Shown: piece by piece, positions 9,326 to 17,977 of the stretch
Numbering within the stretch: the first letter of the stretch is position 1
How the letters are laid out: every line of letters begins with the position of its first letter
Assembly (NCBI RefSeq): GCF_009862785.1
Contig: NZ_WWHU01000001.1
Location: 3,038,001-3,102,000, forward strand
Length of the DNA stretch: 64,000 bases
Direction: 5' to 3'
Origin: Gordonia sp. SID5947
Lineage (GTDB): Bacteria > Actinomycetota > Actinomycetes > Mycobacteriales > Mycobacteriaceae
The notes under the pieces: model-generated
What the model was told of the DNA's origin: nothing
The model's input: the letters and a program-made list of their open reading frames with translations, nothing else
Database searches by the model: none
Translations under genes and position numbers: made by a program

Positions 9326-9967
9326 GTGAGCACACTGTCGGGTTCCTTCCCGAAGTCCGAACCCGGGCTGCCACGTGGTCGGACAAGTCTCGATCCAGTC
9401 GACGCGATCGCCGCGCAGCGCAGCCGGCTGTTACGTGCGGTGGTCTCAGCGGTTGCCGAGAAGGGTTATCAGGCGACCACGATCGCCGACATCGTCCAAC
9501 GAGCCCGCGTGTCGCGCAGCGTCATGTACCGGGAGTTCGACGGCAAACTCGATTGCTTTCTGGCCGCGATCGAATCGGGCCGGGAACTCGTGACCTCCCG
9601 CATCACCGATGCCATGGCCGAGGTGTCCGACGCGTCACTGGAGGCAGTGGTGCGTACCATCAGCCGGTCATATCTGGAAACGTGCGCGCGGGAACCCGAC
9701 CACACTCGCGCGTGGGTGCTGGAACTGGCCGCGGCCGGCCCGGCGGGTATCGAGGCACGCGACCGATATCTCGACGGATTCGCCGCGCTGATGCGCGATC
9801 TCGACCGCGAGCACGGAAGCGGACTGTCCCGGCCGAACGAGCACTACGTCGCACTGGTGGGCGGCATCACCGAACTCGTCGGTCGCGAGGTCCGCGCCGG
9901 TGCGGCCGCCGACCTGCCCCACCTCGAGGGCGCACTGACCGCCGCCGCGGTCGCGATGCTTCGCTGA
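9326..9967 (+). CDS. TetR-family transcriptional regulator
   Basis: A TetR-family protein with the helix-turn-helix TTIADIVQRARVSRSVMYREF near its N-terminus and a helical ligand domain after it. The start is uncertain. The GTG at 9326 gives 213 residues but overlaps its own AGGAGG. A TTG at 9284 gives 227 residues but starts inside the palindrome without a ribosome site, so leaderless translation is possible. It is divergent from the P450 gene and probably represses it until a ligand binds. Confidence 0.88.
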   Translation: MSTLSGSFPKSEPGLPRGRTSLDPVDAIAAQRSRLLRAVVSAVAEKGYQATTIADIVQRARVSRSVMYREFDGKLDCFLAAIESGRELVTSRITDAMAEVSDASLEAVVRTISRSYLETCAREPDHTRAWVLELAAAGPAGIEARDRYLDGFAALMRDLDREHGSGLSRPNEHYVALVGGITELVGREVRAGAAADLPHLEGALTAAAVAMLR

Positions 9968-10009
9968 CGGTCCCCGCTCGCGCGGCGGCGTGTTGTGTGC
10001 CTCAGATGT

Positions 10010-10486
10010 TCAGCCCCACACCGCTCGTGAGCCGGACTCGCCGATGCGATACACCATGACCGCTGCCCCCACCGCAACACACACCAGGACGAACCCGACG
10101 ACCACGTTCATCGCGCGTTGCGCGGAGCTCGACGGCTGCCACCACCGTGTCAGATATCCCATCGTCCTCGGCTCGTGGAGGATCCACCACACCGCGGTCA
10201 GCGCGAACACCGCTCCGGCCCAGTAGATCATCTGCTCACCGAGCTGTGTGTGACGTTCGACTGCACTGGTGTGCGGTACGTGCTGTTCGAGAGCTTCTCC
10301 CGCCGACGTCGCCAACGGCACCGCGATCAGCGTCGCCAGCGCCACCACCGGCGTCACAACACCAAGGCGGCGCTGAGCCGCAGGCCACAGCACGCCCACG
10401 ATCGCCAACAGCGACGTCAGTGGCACAAAGACGACCACGCCGTGGACGATCAGCGGGTGAAGCGGCAGACCGTTGATCGTGTCCAT
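10010..10486 (-). CDS. DUF2231 membrane protein
   Basis: A 158-residue protein with four membrane helices. It starts MDTINGLPLHPLIVHGVVVF, the typical opening of the DUF2231 family, in which conserved HP and H residues near the first helix may bind a cofactor or metal. The ATG at 10486 is chosen for this reason; frame upstream is not conserved-looking. The family function is unknown. It is divergent from the NRPS gene. Confidence 0.8.
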   Translation of the reverse strand: MDTINGLPLHPLIVHGVVVFVPLTSLLAIVGVLWPAAQRRLGVVTPVVALATLIAVPLATSAGEALEQHVPHTSAVERHTQLGEQMIYWAGAVFALTAVWWILHEPRTMGYLTRWWQPSSSAQRAMNVVVGFVLVCVAVGAAVMVYRIGESGSRAVWG

Positions 10487-10552
10487 TGCGCGACCGTATC
10501 GGAGGCCAGTTGAAAGGACGCTGAGAGCGAAGGCACGCCAGGTCCTGGACAC

Positions 10553-13500
10553 GTGATCCAGCGGGCGCGCAGACTGGATAAGGCTGAATCAGACCAGCCG
10601 CGTTCACAGGTCGGGGCTGAGACGAGGAGGGCGACCCTGACGCTTCCCGGCCATCCAGAAGAAGTCCACCGGCCCGGCGCGACCCAATGGCTGCCGCTCA
10701 CCGCCGCCCAGCGTGCCATCTGGTTCGCTCAGCAAGCGGTCGGCGACACGGTACCGTTGACCATCGCGCAGTACGTCGACCTCTCGGGCGATGTCGATAC
10801 GGCCATGCTGTGCAACGCAGCTCGGGAAGCCCAGACGCTCCATGGTCTGGGTATCGCGCGTGTCCACGTGGGCCCCGACGGCGATCCGATGATGGTGCTC
10901 GACGCCGAACTCGTCCCGCACCCGGTGTGTGAGATGGACTTCCGTGATCGCGACGATCCGTTCGGCGATGCCGACGACTGGATGTCTGCCGACGCGTCGT
11001 GTCCGTGGCCGCTGAATCCCTCGCAGCCACTGGTGTTCTGCGCGCTGATCCGGCTCGAGCAGTATCGCTGGCTCCTGTACTCGCGTGCTCACCACATCGC
11101 TCTCGACGGTTACGGAGCCATGACACTCCTGAGTGACACCGCAGTTCGCTACCAGGGGCTGGGTACTCGCGACGACGACTGGTTCGACGGCACAGTCGCA
11201 CGGTGGAAAGCTCCGATCGTCGCGGAAGATCGCTACGACCACTCTGCCCGCCACGACCGTGATCGGGAGTACTGGCGTTCGGTGCTCGACGGGTTCCCGG
11301 CATCAGTCGTGCTCGGTACCGGCAGGGGCTCTTTGTCGGCCCACCGCCATCTGGTGGGCGTGGACCTCGACGACGACATGATGACACCGGACGAGGCCGC
11401 GGACGGCCAAACCGAATACCCGTTCAGCGCAGTGCTCGTCGCGGCGGTCGCATGGTGTACGGCTCGGCTACGCGACGTTTCGGTGGTGCCGTTGACGATT
11501 GCCACTTCCGCGCGGACGTCGCCTTCATTGCGCAGCGCCGGTGGTGCGCTCTCCAATCTGTTGCCGGTCAGCGTGCCCATCCGTCCGTCGGACACGGTCG
11601 ACGACCTCGTGCACGCGGTGGCGTTTGGATCGGTGGGCGCGCTGAGGCACCAGCGGTACCGGTATGAGCAGATGTGGCGCGACGGCCGCGGCATGTACTC
11701 GCCACTCACCCACCACGGTCCGGTCGTCAATCTGGCCCCCGTCCCACCCGCCGATCTCCACCCCGACATCCACGCCCGATACCGGGTGGTCTCGACCGGA
11801 CCGGTGGCCGATGTCAACGTCAACGTCTATCCCACCGCGCCGGGACGTCACCGCGTGGAACTCGAGACCAACGCCGCCACCCACACCCGGCCGGGGACGG
11901 AGCGGCTCCTGACAGAGCTTCTGGACAGTCTCACCTACCTGCTGAACGCACCGTCGCACCGTCGGCTCACACGACGCCCGGTGCCCTGCGCGTCTCCTGG
12001 GAGCAGCAGCCCATCTGCGGTCGAGCCGACGACGCTGTCGCAACTGCTCGTCCGCAACCGCGACAACGACGACGTCGCCGTGCGCGACGCCGCGGGCGTC
12101 CTGACGTATCGGGAGTTGGTGCAGAAGGCAGCGTCGCTCGGGCGCCATCTCGGAGATCTCGGGGTCCGCCCCGGCGACCTGGTCGCCGTCTCGATGACGC
12201 GCAGCCGGCACAGTGTGCTCGCGTTCTGGGCGAGCATGTGGGCGGGCGCGGGCGTGGTCCCGATCGACCCCGCGTTGCCGCACCGCCGCCAGCGCATCAT
12301 GCTCGAGGATGCTCGTCCACGAGTTGTCGTCTATTACGCGGTGCCGCCCGAACACCCGGCGTCACAGCAGCTTCTGGACATGCGCGCACTCGAACTCACA
12401 GCCGAGGTCGGGTTCCCACCCGCGGAGAAACTCTCGGTCGACATGCCAGCATACGTCCTGTACACCTCCGGGACGACCGGCCGACCGAAAGGAGTGATCG
12501 TCACCCACCGCGGCATCGCCGATCTGCTCACCACCGTCGACGACAGCTATGAGTTGACGGCGTCAGACGTCGTCGGCCACATGACCTCGCCCGGGTTCGA
12601 CACCTCGATCGTCGAGATGGTGGCAGCGGCGCATCGCGGGGCCTCGCTGGCCGTCGTCCCCTCCGACATCCGGAGCGGCCGCGAACTCGCCGAGTGTCTC
12701 ACGGCGAGCAGGGCCACACACCTGTTCATCACCCCGTCGTTGCTCGCAACCCTCAGTCCACGCGCCTTGCCGTGGCTGTCCCACATCGTCGTCGGAGGCG
12801 AACACTGCCCAGCACCGCTGATCAACCGCTGGGCCCGTCACGCCACGACACGATGTGCGTACGGCCCGACCGAGACGACCTGTAGCGTACTGCTCACCGA
12901 GCGGATCGAACCCGAACGCCACCGGGACCACCACATCCCGCTGGGTACCGCGATGAGCGGAGTGACGGCGTGGGTGCTCGATCAACGTCTGCTACCGGTC
13001 CCCGTCGGCGGCGAGGGTGAGATCTACATTGCCGGACCAAGTCTCGCGATGGGTTACCTCCATCGTCCGATGCAGACGGCCACCCATTTCGTCGCCGACC
13101 CGTTCGGGCCGCCCGGTCGACGGTTGTATCGCACCGGCGACCGCGTGCGACTGAGCGACCACGGGGATCTGGTCTTCCTCGGGCGCGCCGATCGTCAGGT
13201 CCAAGTTCACGGTGTGCGTGTGGAACTCGGCGAGCTCGACTCGGCGCTTCTCTCGACCGGCCTCGTCACAGCTGCGACCACCGTCGCCCACGTGGATGAC
13301 GATCACACCCGTCTGCACAGCTATGTCGTCGCCGAGCACGGTGACGTCGATGTCCCGGCACTCCGCACCTCGTTGGCCGCCCTCATCGCGTCACCCCTCA
13401 TGCCCGCCACCATCACCGTCGTCGACGCCCTTCCGATGACGATCCACAACAAGCTCGATCACTCGCGGCTCCCCGCACCGGGCAACGCCACCACGCTCCC

Positions 13501-14998
13501 CTTCGTCGCGCCTGCCACGTCGACGGAAAGTCTGGTGACAGAAGCATTTCGGCGCGGCCTCGACACACTCGACCCGATCAGTGTCACCGCCGACTTCTTC
13601 GATCTCGGCGGCGATTCCCTGATCGCCACCGAGATCATCGCAGTCCTCAACGCCCGAACCGGCCGGCAGCTCCACGTCCGCGACGTGTTCGAAGCACTCA
13701 CACCCCGCGCACTCGCACAACGACTCGACGCTCCGGCTCCGCCGTCACCGAAGGCGGAGGGACAGCTCGACGGTCGTGTCGCGGTCAGTGAGGCCGCACC
13801 GACCCGGGTTCGGATGGCGCCGGCCCAGCGAGCGTTTTCCCTCCCCGATCACGGCATCGCCAATCTGATTCCGTTCGTCCTGAGCGTCGACGCCGAGATC
13901 CCGACCACGGTGGTCCGTGATCGATTGCGCGCCTTGATCGATCGCCACGACATACTGCGCGCGACATTTGGCAATACCGAGTTCACGGTCGAGCCGATCA
14001 ACAATCCTGCGCGCTGGGCCGTCGACGAGATACCCGGGGGCACCGACCCGCGGTGGGCGTCCGAATACCTGCATCGGCCATTCGATCTCGCAACCGGTTA
14101 TCCGCTGCGGATCGGTGTCGCGCACCGCCGTGGGCATACCGACGTCGCGGTCGCCTTTCACCACGTCGCCGTCGATGGTCACTCTTTGCGACTCATCGCC
14201 GAATCACTGATCACCGACGCGTCGGACGCGGAGGCGTCTGCGCCGTATGTCGAGTACTGCCGGGAGGCGAACAACGCCTGCGAGTCGGCGCGTGAGGCCG
14301 ATCTTCGTTTCTGGCACAAGGAAATCGACGGACTGCGTGTTCTGGACGGGCATACCGATCGGCCCCGTCGCGCATCGTGGGACCCCCGCGCGGGACGGCA
14401 CCGTGGTTCGCTGCCACGTGCAGCGTGGGACCAGATCACCGCGGCAGCACGCCGCCACCACACCTCACCCCTCACCATCGTCCGCACGGCACTCGCGCTG
14501 CACCTCGCGAACGTCACCGGCCATCGGACGATCCATATCGGCGCAGTGCTTTCCGGACGCGACAACGCTCGTTTCGAGCGCACCGTCGGCATGTTCGTCA
14601 GCACGGTCCCGGTGGCGTGCCACATCGGTGCGTCCGCCGACGAGACCGTCCGAGCCATTCGAACGGCCGAGAATCGCGCATTCGCTCACGCCCATCTCCC
14701 GTTCCCCGAACTCGCTGCGGAGCTCGGCGCGCGCGACGGCAACGCCCACCCACTGTTCCAGGTGATGCTGACCGCAGATGATCCGGTCGGAACGTCTGTC
14801 GAGGCGTTCGCCGACTATGTCACCGTGTCCGCACTTCCGGTCGACCACGCGAAATGCGATCTACACATCAGCGTTGTCGCGCCCCACGAGCAGACCGACG
14901 ACGGTCAGGTGGACGTGCTGTATGCCGCAGCGTTGTTCGACCACGAGACCATCGAGAAACTCACCCGATCCGTGATCGACATCGTCTCCGCTCTCTGA
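10553..14998 (+). CDS. nonribosomal peptide synthetase, C-A-T-C architecture
   Basis: A 1481-residue NRPS. The first condensation domain (about 45-430) has HHIALDGYGA near residue 181. The adenylation domain (about 470-960) has YTSGTTGRPKG near 638, AYGPTETT, YRTGD and GRADRQVQVHGVRVELGELD. The carrier domain has the phosphopantetheine Ser in LGGDSLIATEI near 1020. A second condensation domain (about 1080-1480) has HHVAVDGHS near 1202 and ends the protein. There is no thioesterase or reductase domain. Hand alignment to GrsA gives the specificity residues D-T-V-S-V-G-A-C-S-K, which I cannot assign to an amino acid. No MbtH gene or other NRPS gene is nearby. The GTG start at 10553 is uncertain. 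Confidence 0.92.
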   Translation: MIQRARRLDKAESDQPRSQVGAETRRATLTLPGHPEEVHRPGATQWLPLTAAQRAIWFAQQAVGDTVPLTIAQYVDLSGDVDTAMLCNAAREAQTLHGLGIARVHVGPDGDPMMVLDAELVPHPVCEMDFRDRDDPFGDADDWMSADASCPWPLNPSQPLVFCALIRLEQYRWLLYSRAHHIALDGYGAMTLLSDTAVRYQGLGTRDDDWFDGTVARWKAPIVAEDRYDHSARHDRDREYWRSVLDGFPASVVLGTGRGSLSAHRHLVGVDLDDDMMTPDEAADGQTEYPFSAVLVAAVAWCTARLRDVSVVPLTIATSARTSPSLRSAGGALSNLLPVSVPIRPSDTVDDLVHAVAFGSVGALRHQRYRYEQMWRDGRGMYSPLTHHGPVVNLAPVPPADLHPDIHARYRVVSTGPVADVNVNVYPTAPGRHRVELETNAATHTRPGTERLLTELLDSLTYLLNAPSHRRLTRRPVPCASPGSSSPSAVEPTTLSQLLVRNRDNDDVAVRDAAGVLTYRELVQKAASLGRHLGDLGVRPGDLVAVSMTRSRHSVLAFWASMWAGAGVVPIDPALPHRRQRIMLEDARPRVVVYYAVPPEHPASQQLLDMRALELTAEVGFPPAEKLSVDMPAYVLYTSGTTGRPKGVIVTHRGIADLLTTVDDSYELTASDVVGHMTSPGFDTSIVEMVAAAHRGASLAVVPSDIRSGRELAECLTASRATHLFITPSLLATLSPRALPWLSHIVVGGEHCPAPLINRWARHATTRCAYGPTETTCSVLLTERIEPERHRDHHIPLGTAMSGVTAWVLDQRLLPVPVGGEGEIYIAGPSLAMGYLHRPMQTATHFVADPFGPPGRRLYRTGDRVRLSDHGDLVFLGRADRQVQVHGVRVELGELDSALLSTGLVTAATTVAHVDDDHTRLHSYVVAEHGDVDVPALRTSLAALIASPLMPATITVVDALPMTIHNKLDHSRLPAPGNATTLPFVAPATSTESLVTEAFRRGLDTLDPISVTADFFDLGGDSLIATEIIAVLNARTGRQLHVRDVFEALTPRALAQRLDAPAPPSPKAEGQLDGRVAVSEAAPTRVRMAPAQRAFSLPDHGIANLIPFVLSVDAEIPTTVVRDRLRALIDRHDILRATFGNTEFTVEPINNPARWAVDEIPGGTDPRWASEYLHRPFDLATGYPLRIGVAHRRGHTDVAVAFHHVAVDGHSLRLIAESLITDASDAEASAPYVEYCREANNACESAREADLRFWHKEIDGLRVLDGHTDRPRRASWDPRAGRHRGSLPRAAWDQITAAARRHHTSPLTIVRTALALHLANVTGHRTIHIGAVLSGRDNARFERTVGMFVSTVPVACHIGASADETVRAIRTAENRAFAHAHLPFPELAAELGARDGNAHPLFQVMLTADDPVGTSVEAFADYVTVSALPVDHAKCDLHISVVAPHEQTDDGQVDVLYAAALFDHETIEKLTRSVIDIVSAL

Positions 14999-15043
14999 GG
15001 CTCTGGCGCACAGCTTTTCACCGCTAGTCCGTGGCGCCGTCCC

Positions 15044-16132
15044 TCATGCGCCGAGCGCGCGGGCGAACATCGGCCAGGATTCGTGCATCTGGTCTTGCCA
15101 ATAGCCCCAGGAGTGGTTGCCGACCGCCGGAAATCGCACCGTGGCCGGAATGCGCAGCTGAGCCAGACGTTGCGCGAGAGTCGCAGTGCAGTACCGCGAC
15201 GCGGCCTCGTCGAGACCACCCTCGACGACCTGTCGTGCGAGCTTGGTTCCGTCACCCGCTATCCGCCAGTCGGCGAGGTTGTCGTGCGCACCCGGCAGAC
15301 CGGTGGCGGCACTGATCCACAACGCGGGGGTTCGCCGGGCCAGCTTGTGCGCATTGAGGACCGGGTCCTGAGCAGCCCACTCCGGATCTCCCGGCGGGCC
15401 GTACATGTTGCTGGCGTCGGCGCCACCCGGAAACGCGGCGACGACACGGGCGATGACCTGACCGGGCACGGAAACGGTGTCCGCACATCCGGAGTAGGCG
15501 CCGACGGCGCGGTACAGGCCGGGATGATTCTCGGCCAGTCGCACCACCGCGGTCCCCGACATCGAGATCCCCGCGATGCCGCGCGCACGCGAGGGACCGG
15601 ATCGTCCGTGCGCGTTCTCGAACGCGGCCGGGAGCTCGGAGGTCAGGAAGGTCTCCCACCGCAGCGGCCTGTTGGTGCGCACCCCGAAGCGGAAGTTCGC
15701 CGCCGGATCCACCCGCCGCCAGTCCGCGTAAAAGCTTGCCGCACCACCGATGGGCGTCACGGCCCACACGTTCTTGCGCGCGTAGAAGGCGTTCGCGTCC
15801 GTCGCGTGTGTCCAATCGTCGCCTTGCTCACCACCTGTCGAGCCGCTGAGGAGATACATCACCGGCGCACCGGCGTTCCCGTTCGCCGGCGTCTGCACCA
15901 GCACCGGCACCTGTGTGTGCATCGAGCGCGACCACACCGACGCGACACGATTCCTCGGGGAGACCGGGGTCTCGACATACGGTCGCGCGGCGGTCGCATG
16001 TGCGTATCGGACGCCGTGCAAGGTGTCGGCCTGCGCGGCAGCAGTACCGGCCACGAGCGCCCCGGTGGTGACGACCAGCGACAGTATGAGCGAGATGATT
16101 CCGCTGAGTACCACGTGAGGTCTGCGGTTCAT
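15044..16132 (-). CDS. secreted mycolyltransferase/antigen 85-like esterase
   Basis: A 362-residue exported alpha/beta hydrolase. Residues 1-36 form a signal peptide (hydrophobic core LSGIISLILSLVVTTGALVAG, then AAAQA). The nucleophile Ser190 is in GISMSG, and the C-terminal NHSWGYWQDQM carries the catalytic His, both as in antigen 85 and corynebacterial mycolyltransferases. These transfer mycolic acids onto trehalose and arabinogalactan in the cell envelope. Its presence supports a mycolate-containing host. It converges on the NRPS gene with a gap of only 45 bp. Confidence 0.85.
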   Translation of the reverse strand: MNRRPHVVLSGIISLILSLVVTTGALVAGTAAAQADTLHGVRYAHATAARPYVETPVSPRNRVASVWSRSMHTQVPVLVQTPANGNAGAPVMYLLSGSTGGEQGDDWTHATDANAFYARKNVWAVTPIGGAASFYADWRRVDPAANFRFGVRTNRPLRWETFLTSELPAAFENAHGRSGPSRARGIAGISMSGTAVVRLAENHPGLYRAVGAYSGCADTVSVPGQVIARVVAAFPGGADASNMYGPPGDPEWAAQDPVLNAHKLARRTPALWISAATGLPGAHDNLADWRIAGDGTKLARQVVEGGLDEAASRYCTATLAQRLAQLRIPATVRFPAVGNHSWGYWQDQMHESWPMFARALGA

Positions 16133-16238
16133 GACGTGAAACTCCCATGTCGACGCGGAGCCGGGACTGCCCGCCCGGGCTCTGCCATCGTAGTCTCACC
16201 ACCAACTGCGCACCATTGTTATCTGGTTCCCGGGCCGT

Positions 16239-17816
16239 TCACCCGGCACTCGACGCGGAGGGCGGCGCAGACCCGCCTTGGGTTCCGCCGGTCTCCATCA
16301 GACGGATGATCTGTTCACGATCGGACTCGGACGGAAGTCCCATCCCCGGGACATAGTCGTAGACCTCGTGCAGCGGCGTGGAAACGGTACGTCCGGTGAG
16401 GATGTCGACCGACTCGGTGCCGATCAGTCCCGGATGCTCGACACCGCAGGCCTGTGCGACCTTGAGGAGGTCGCGCCGGAGCGTCGTGATGTAGTTCGCC
16501 GCGCGTTCCGCCTTGACCTCAGGTACCAATCCACGCGCCAGCCAGGCATTCTGGGTCGCGACGCCGGTCGGGCAGGTGTCGGTGTGGCATTTCTGCGCCT
16601 GGATGCACCCGATCGCCAGCATCGCCTCCCGGGCCACGTTCACCATGTCGATGCCGAGCGCGAACGCGACGATCGCATTGTCGGGCAGACCGAGCTTGCC
16701 CCCGCCGATGAAGGTGACCTGTTCGGCCAGGCCTCGCTCGGCGAAGATGCGGTACACCTTGGCGAAACCGAGCTGGAACGGCAACGAGACACTGTCGGTG
16801 AAGATCAACGGCGCTGCGCCCGTTCCGCCTTCGCCGCCGTCGATCGTCACGAAGTCCGGGCCGCGGCCGGTGCTGCGCATCAGGTCGGTGAGTTCGGTCC
16901 AGAACTCGAGGTCGCCGACGGCGGCCTTGATGCCCACCGGTAGCCCGGTCTCCGCGGCGAGGAGTTCGATCCAGTCCAGCAGGCTGTCCGTGTCGGAGAA
17001 CTCCGCATGCCGCGATGGGCTGACGCAGTCGCGGTCGGGCGGGATGCCCCTCGCCTCGGCGATCTCCGCGGACACCTTGGGGGCCGGCAGCAGCCCACCG
17101 AGACTCGGCTTGGCTCCCTGACTGAGTTTGATCTCCAACGCCCTGACCGGTGCACCGTCCACCACGTCACGAAGCCTGGAGAGGTCGAAACGTCCCTCGT
17201 CGTCGCGACAGCCGAAGTACGCCGTACCGATCTGGAAGATCAGTTCACCGCCGTGGCGGTGGTAGCGCGAAATACCGCCTTCCCCGCTGTTCTGTAGACA
17301 GCCGGCCAGCGCAGCACCGCGGTTCAGCGCCTCGATCGCGTTGCCGGACAGCGAGCCGAAACTCATCGCCGAGATGTTGACGACCGATCCGGGTCGGAAC
17401 GTCTTCTTCCGATCGTGCGCCGCACCGATGATCTTGGCGCACGGGACCACGGCCTCGTGTCCGGCGTCGGGTGTCGATCGGGGAACCGCGCGGGCGAACG
17501 TCCGGTGTTTGATCACCGCGTACCCAGCCGTGTACTCGAGATCGTTGTCGGTCCCGAACCCGAAGTAGTTGTTCTCCTTCTTCGCCGAGGCGTACACCCA
17601 CCGCCGCTGGTCGCGGGTGAACGGCCGCTCCTCGTCGTTGGCGGCGACGATGTATTGCCGCAACTCGGGACCGATGGACTCCAGCCAGTATCGCGCGTGA
17701 CCGAGGAGCGGATAGTTGCGCAGCAGGGCGTGCTTCTTCTGGACGAGGTCGCGCGCAACCACCGCCGCGACCGCCGACACGGCTCCGGCAACGGCAGCAG
17801 AACTCGATCTGCTCAT
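16239..17816 (-). CDS. FMN-binding glutamate synthase-family protein
   Basis: A 525-residue protein homologous to the FMN/iron-sulfur domain of the large glutamate synthase subunit, without the amidotransferase domain. The N-terminus has a membrane-associated helix (AAVAGAVSAVAAVVARDLV). The flavin barrel includes NISAMSFGSLSGNAIEALN, TIDGGEGGTGAAP and GGGKLGLPDN, followed by the cysteine cluster CHTDTCPTGVATQ for an iron-sulfur centre. The ATG at 17816 gives the usual start; an upstream frame extension looks non-conserved. The physiological reaction of stand-alone members is not established to my knowledge. It is divergent from the YbdK/ATP-grasp gene. Confidence 0.85.
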   Translation of the reverse strand: MSRSSSAAVAGAVSAVAAVVARDLVQKKHALLRNYPLLGHARYWLESIGPELRQYIVAANDEERPFTRDQRRWVYASAKKENNYFGFGTDNDLEYTAGYAVIKHRTFARAVPRSTPDAGHEAVVPCAKIIGAAHDRKKTFRPGSVVNISAMSFGSLSGNAIEALNRGAALAGCLQNSGEGGISRYHRHGGELIFQIGTAYFGCRDDEGRFDLSRLRDVVDGAPVRALEIKLSQGAKPSLGGLLPAPKVSAEIAEARGIPPDRDCVSPSRHAEFSDTDSLLDWIELLAAETGLPVGIKAAVGDLEFWTELTDLMRSTGRGPDFVTIDGGEGGTGAAPLIFTDSVSLPFQLGFAKVYRIFAERGLAEQVTFIGGGKLGLPDNAIVAFALGIDMVNVAREAMLAIGCIQAQKCHTDTCPTGVATQNAWLARGLVPEVKAERAANYITTLRRDLLKVAQACGVEHPGLIGTESVDILTGRTVSTPLHEVYDYVPGMGLPSESDREQIIRLMETGGTQGGSAPPSASSAG

Positions 17817-17977
17817 GTGCACCGAGTTGCCGGTCGAGGACCGGTCCAAACCTCGCAGCGCCACAGATCGCGCCCGCGTCCAGATGTTTGAACGCGTGCG
17901 GCTCGGGCATTCTCACCGTGCGTATCGCCCAGGAACGGTTGCGATCACGTCTCGCTGGGAGAGGAGATACGCGTGTG

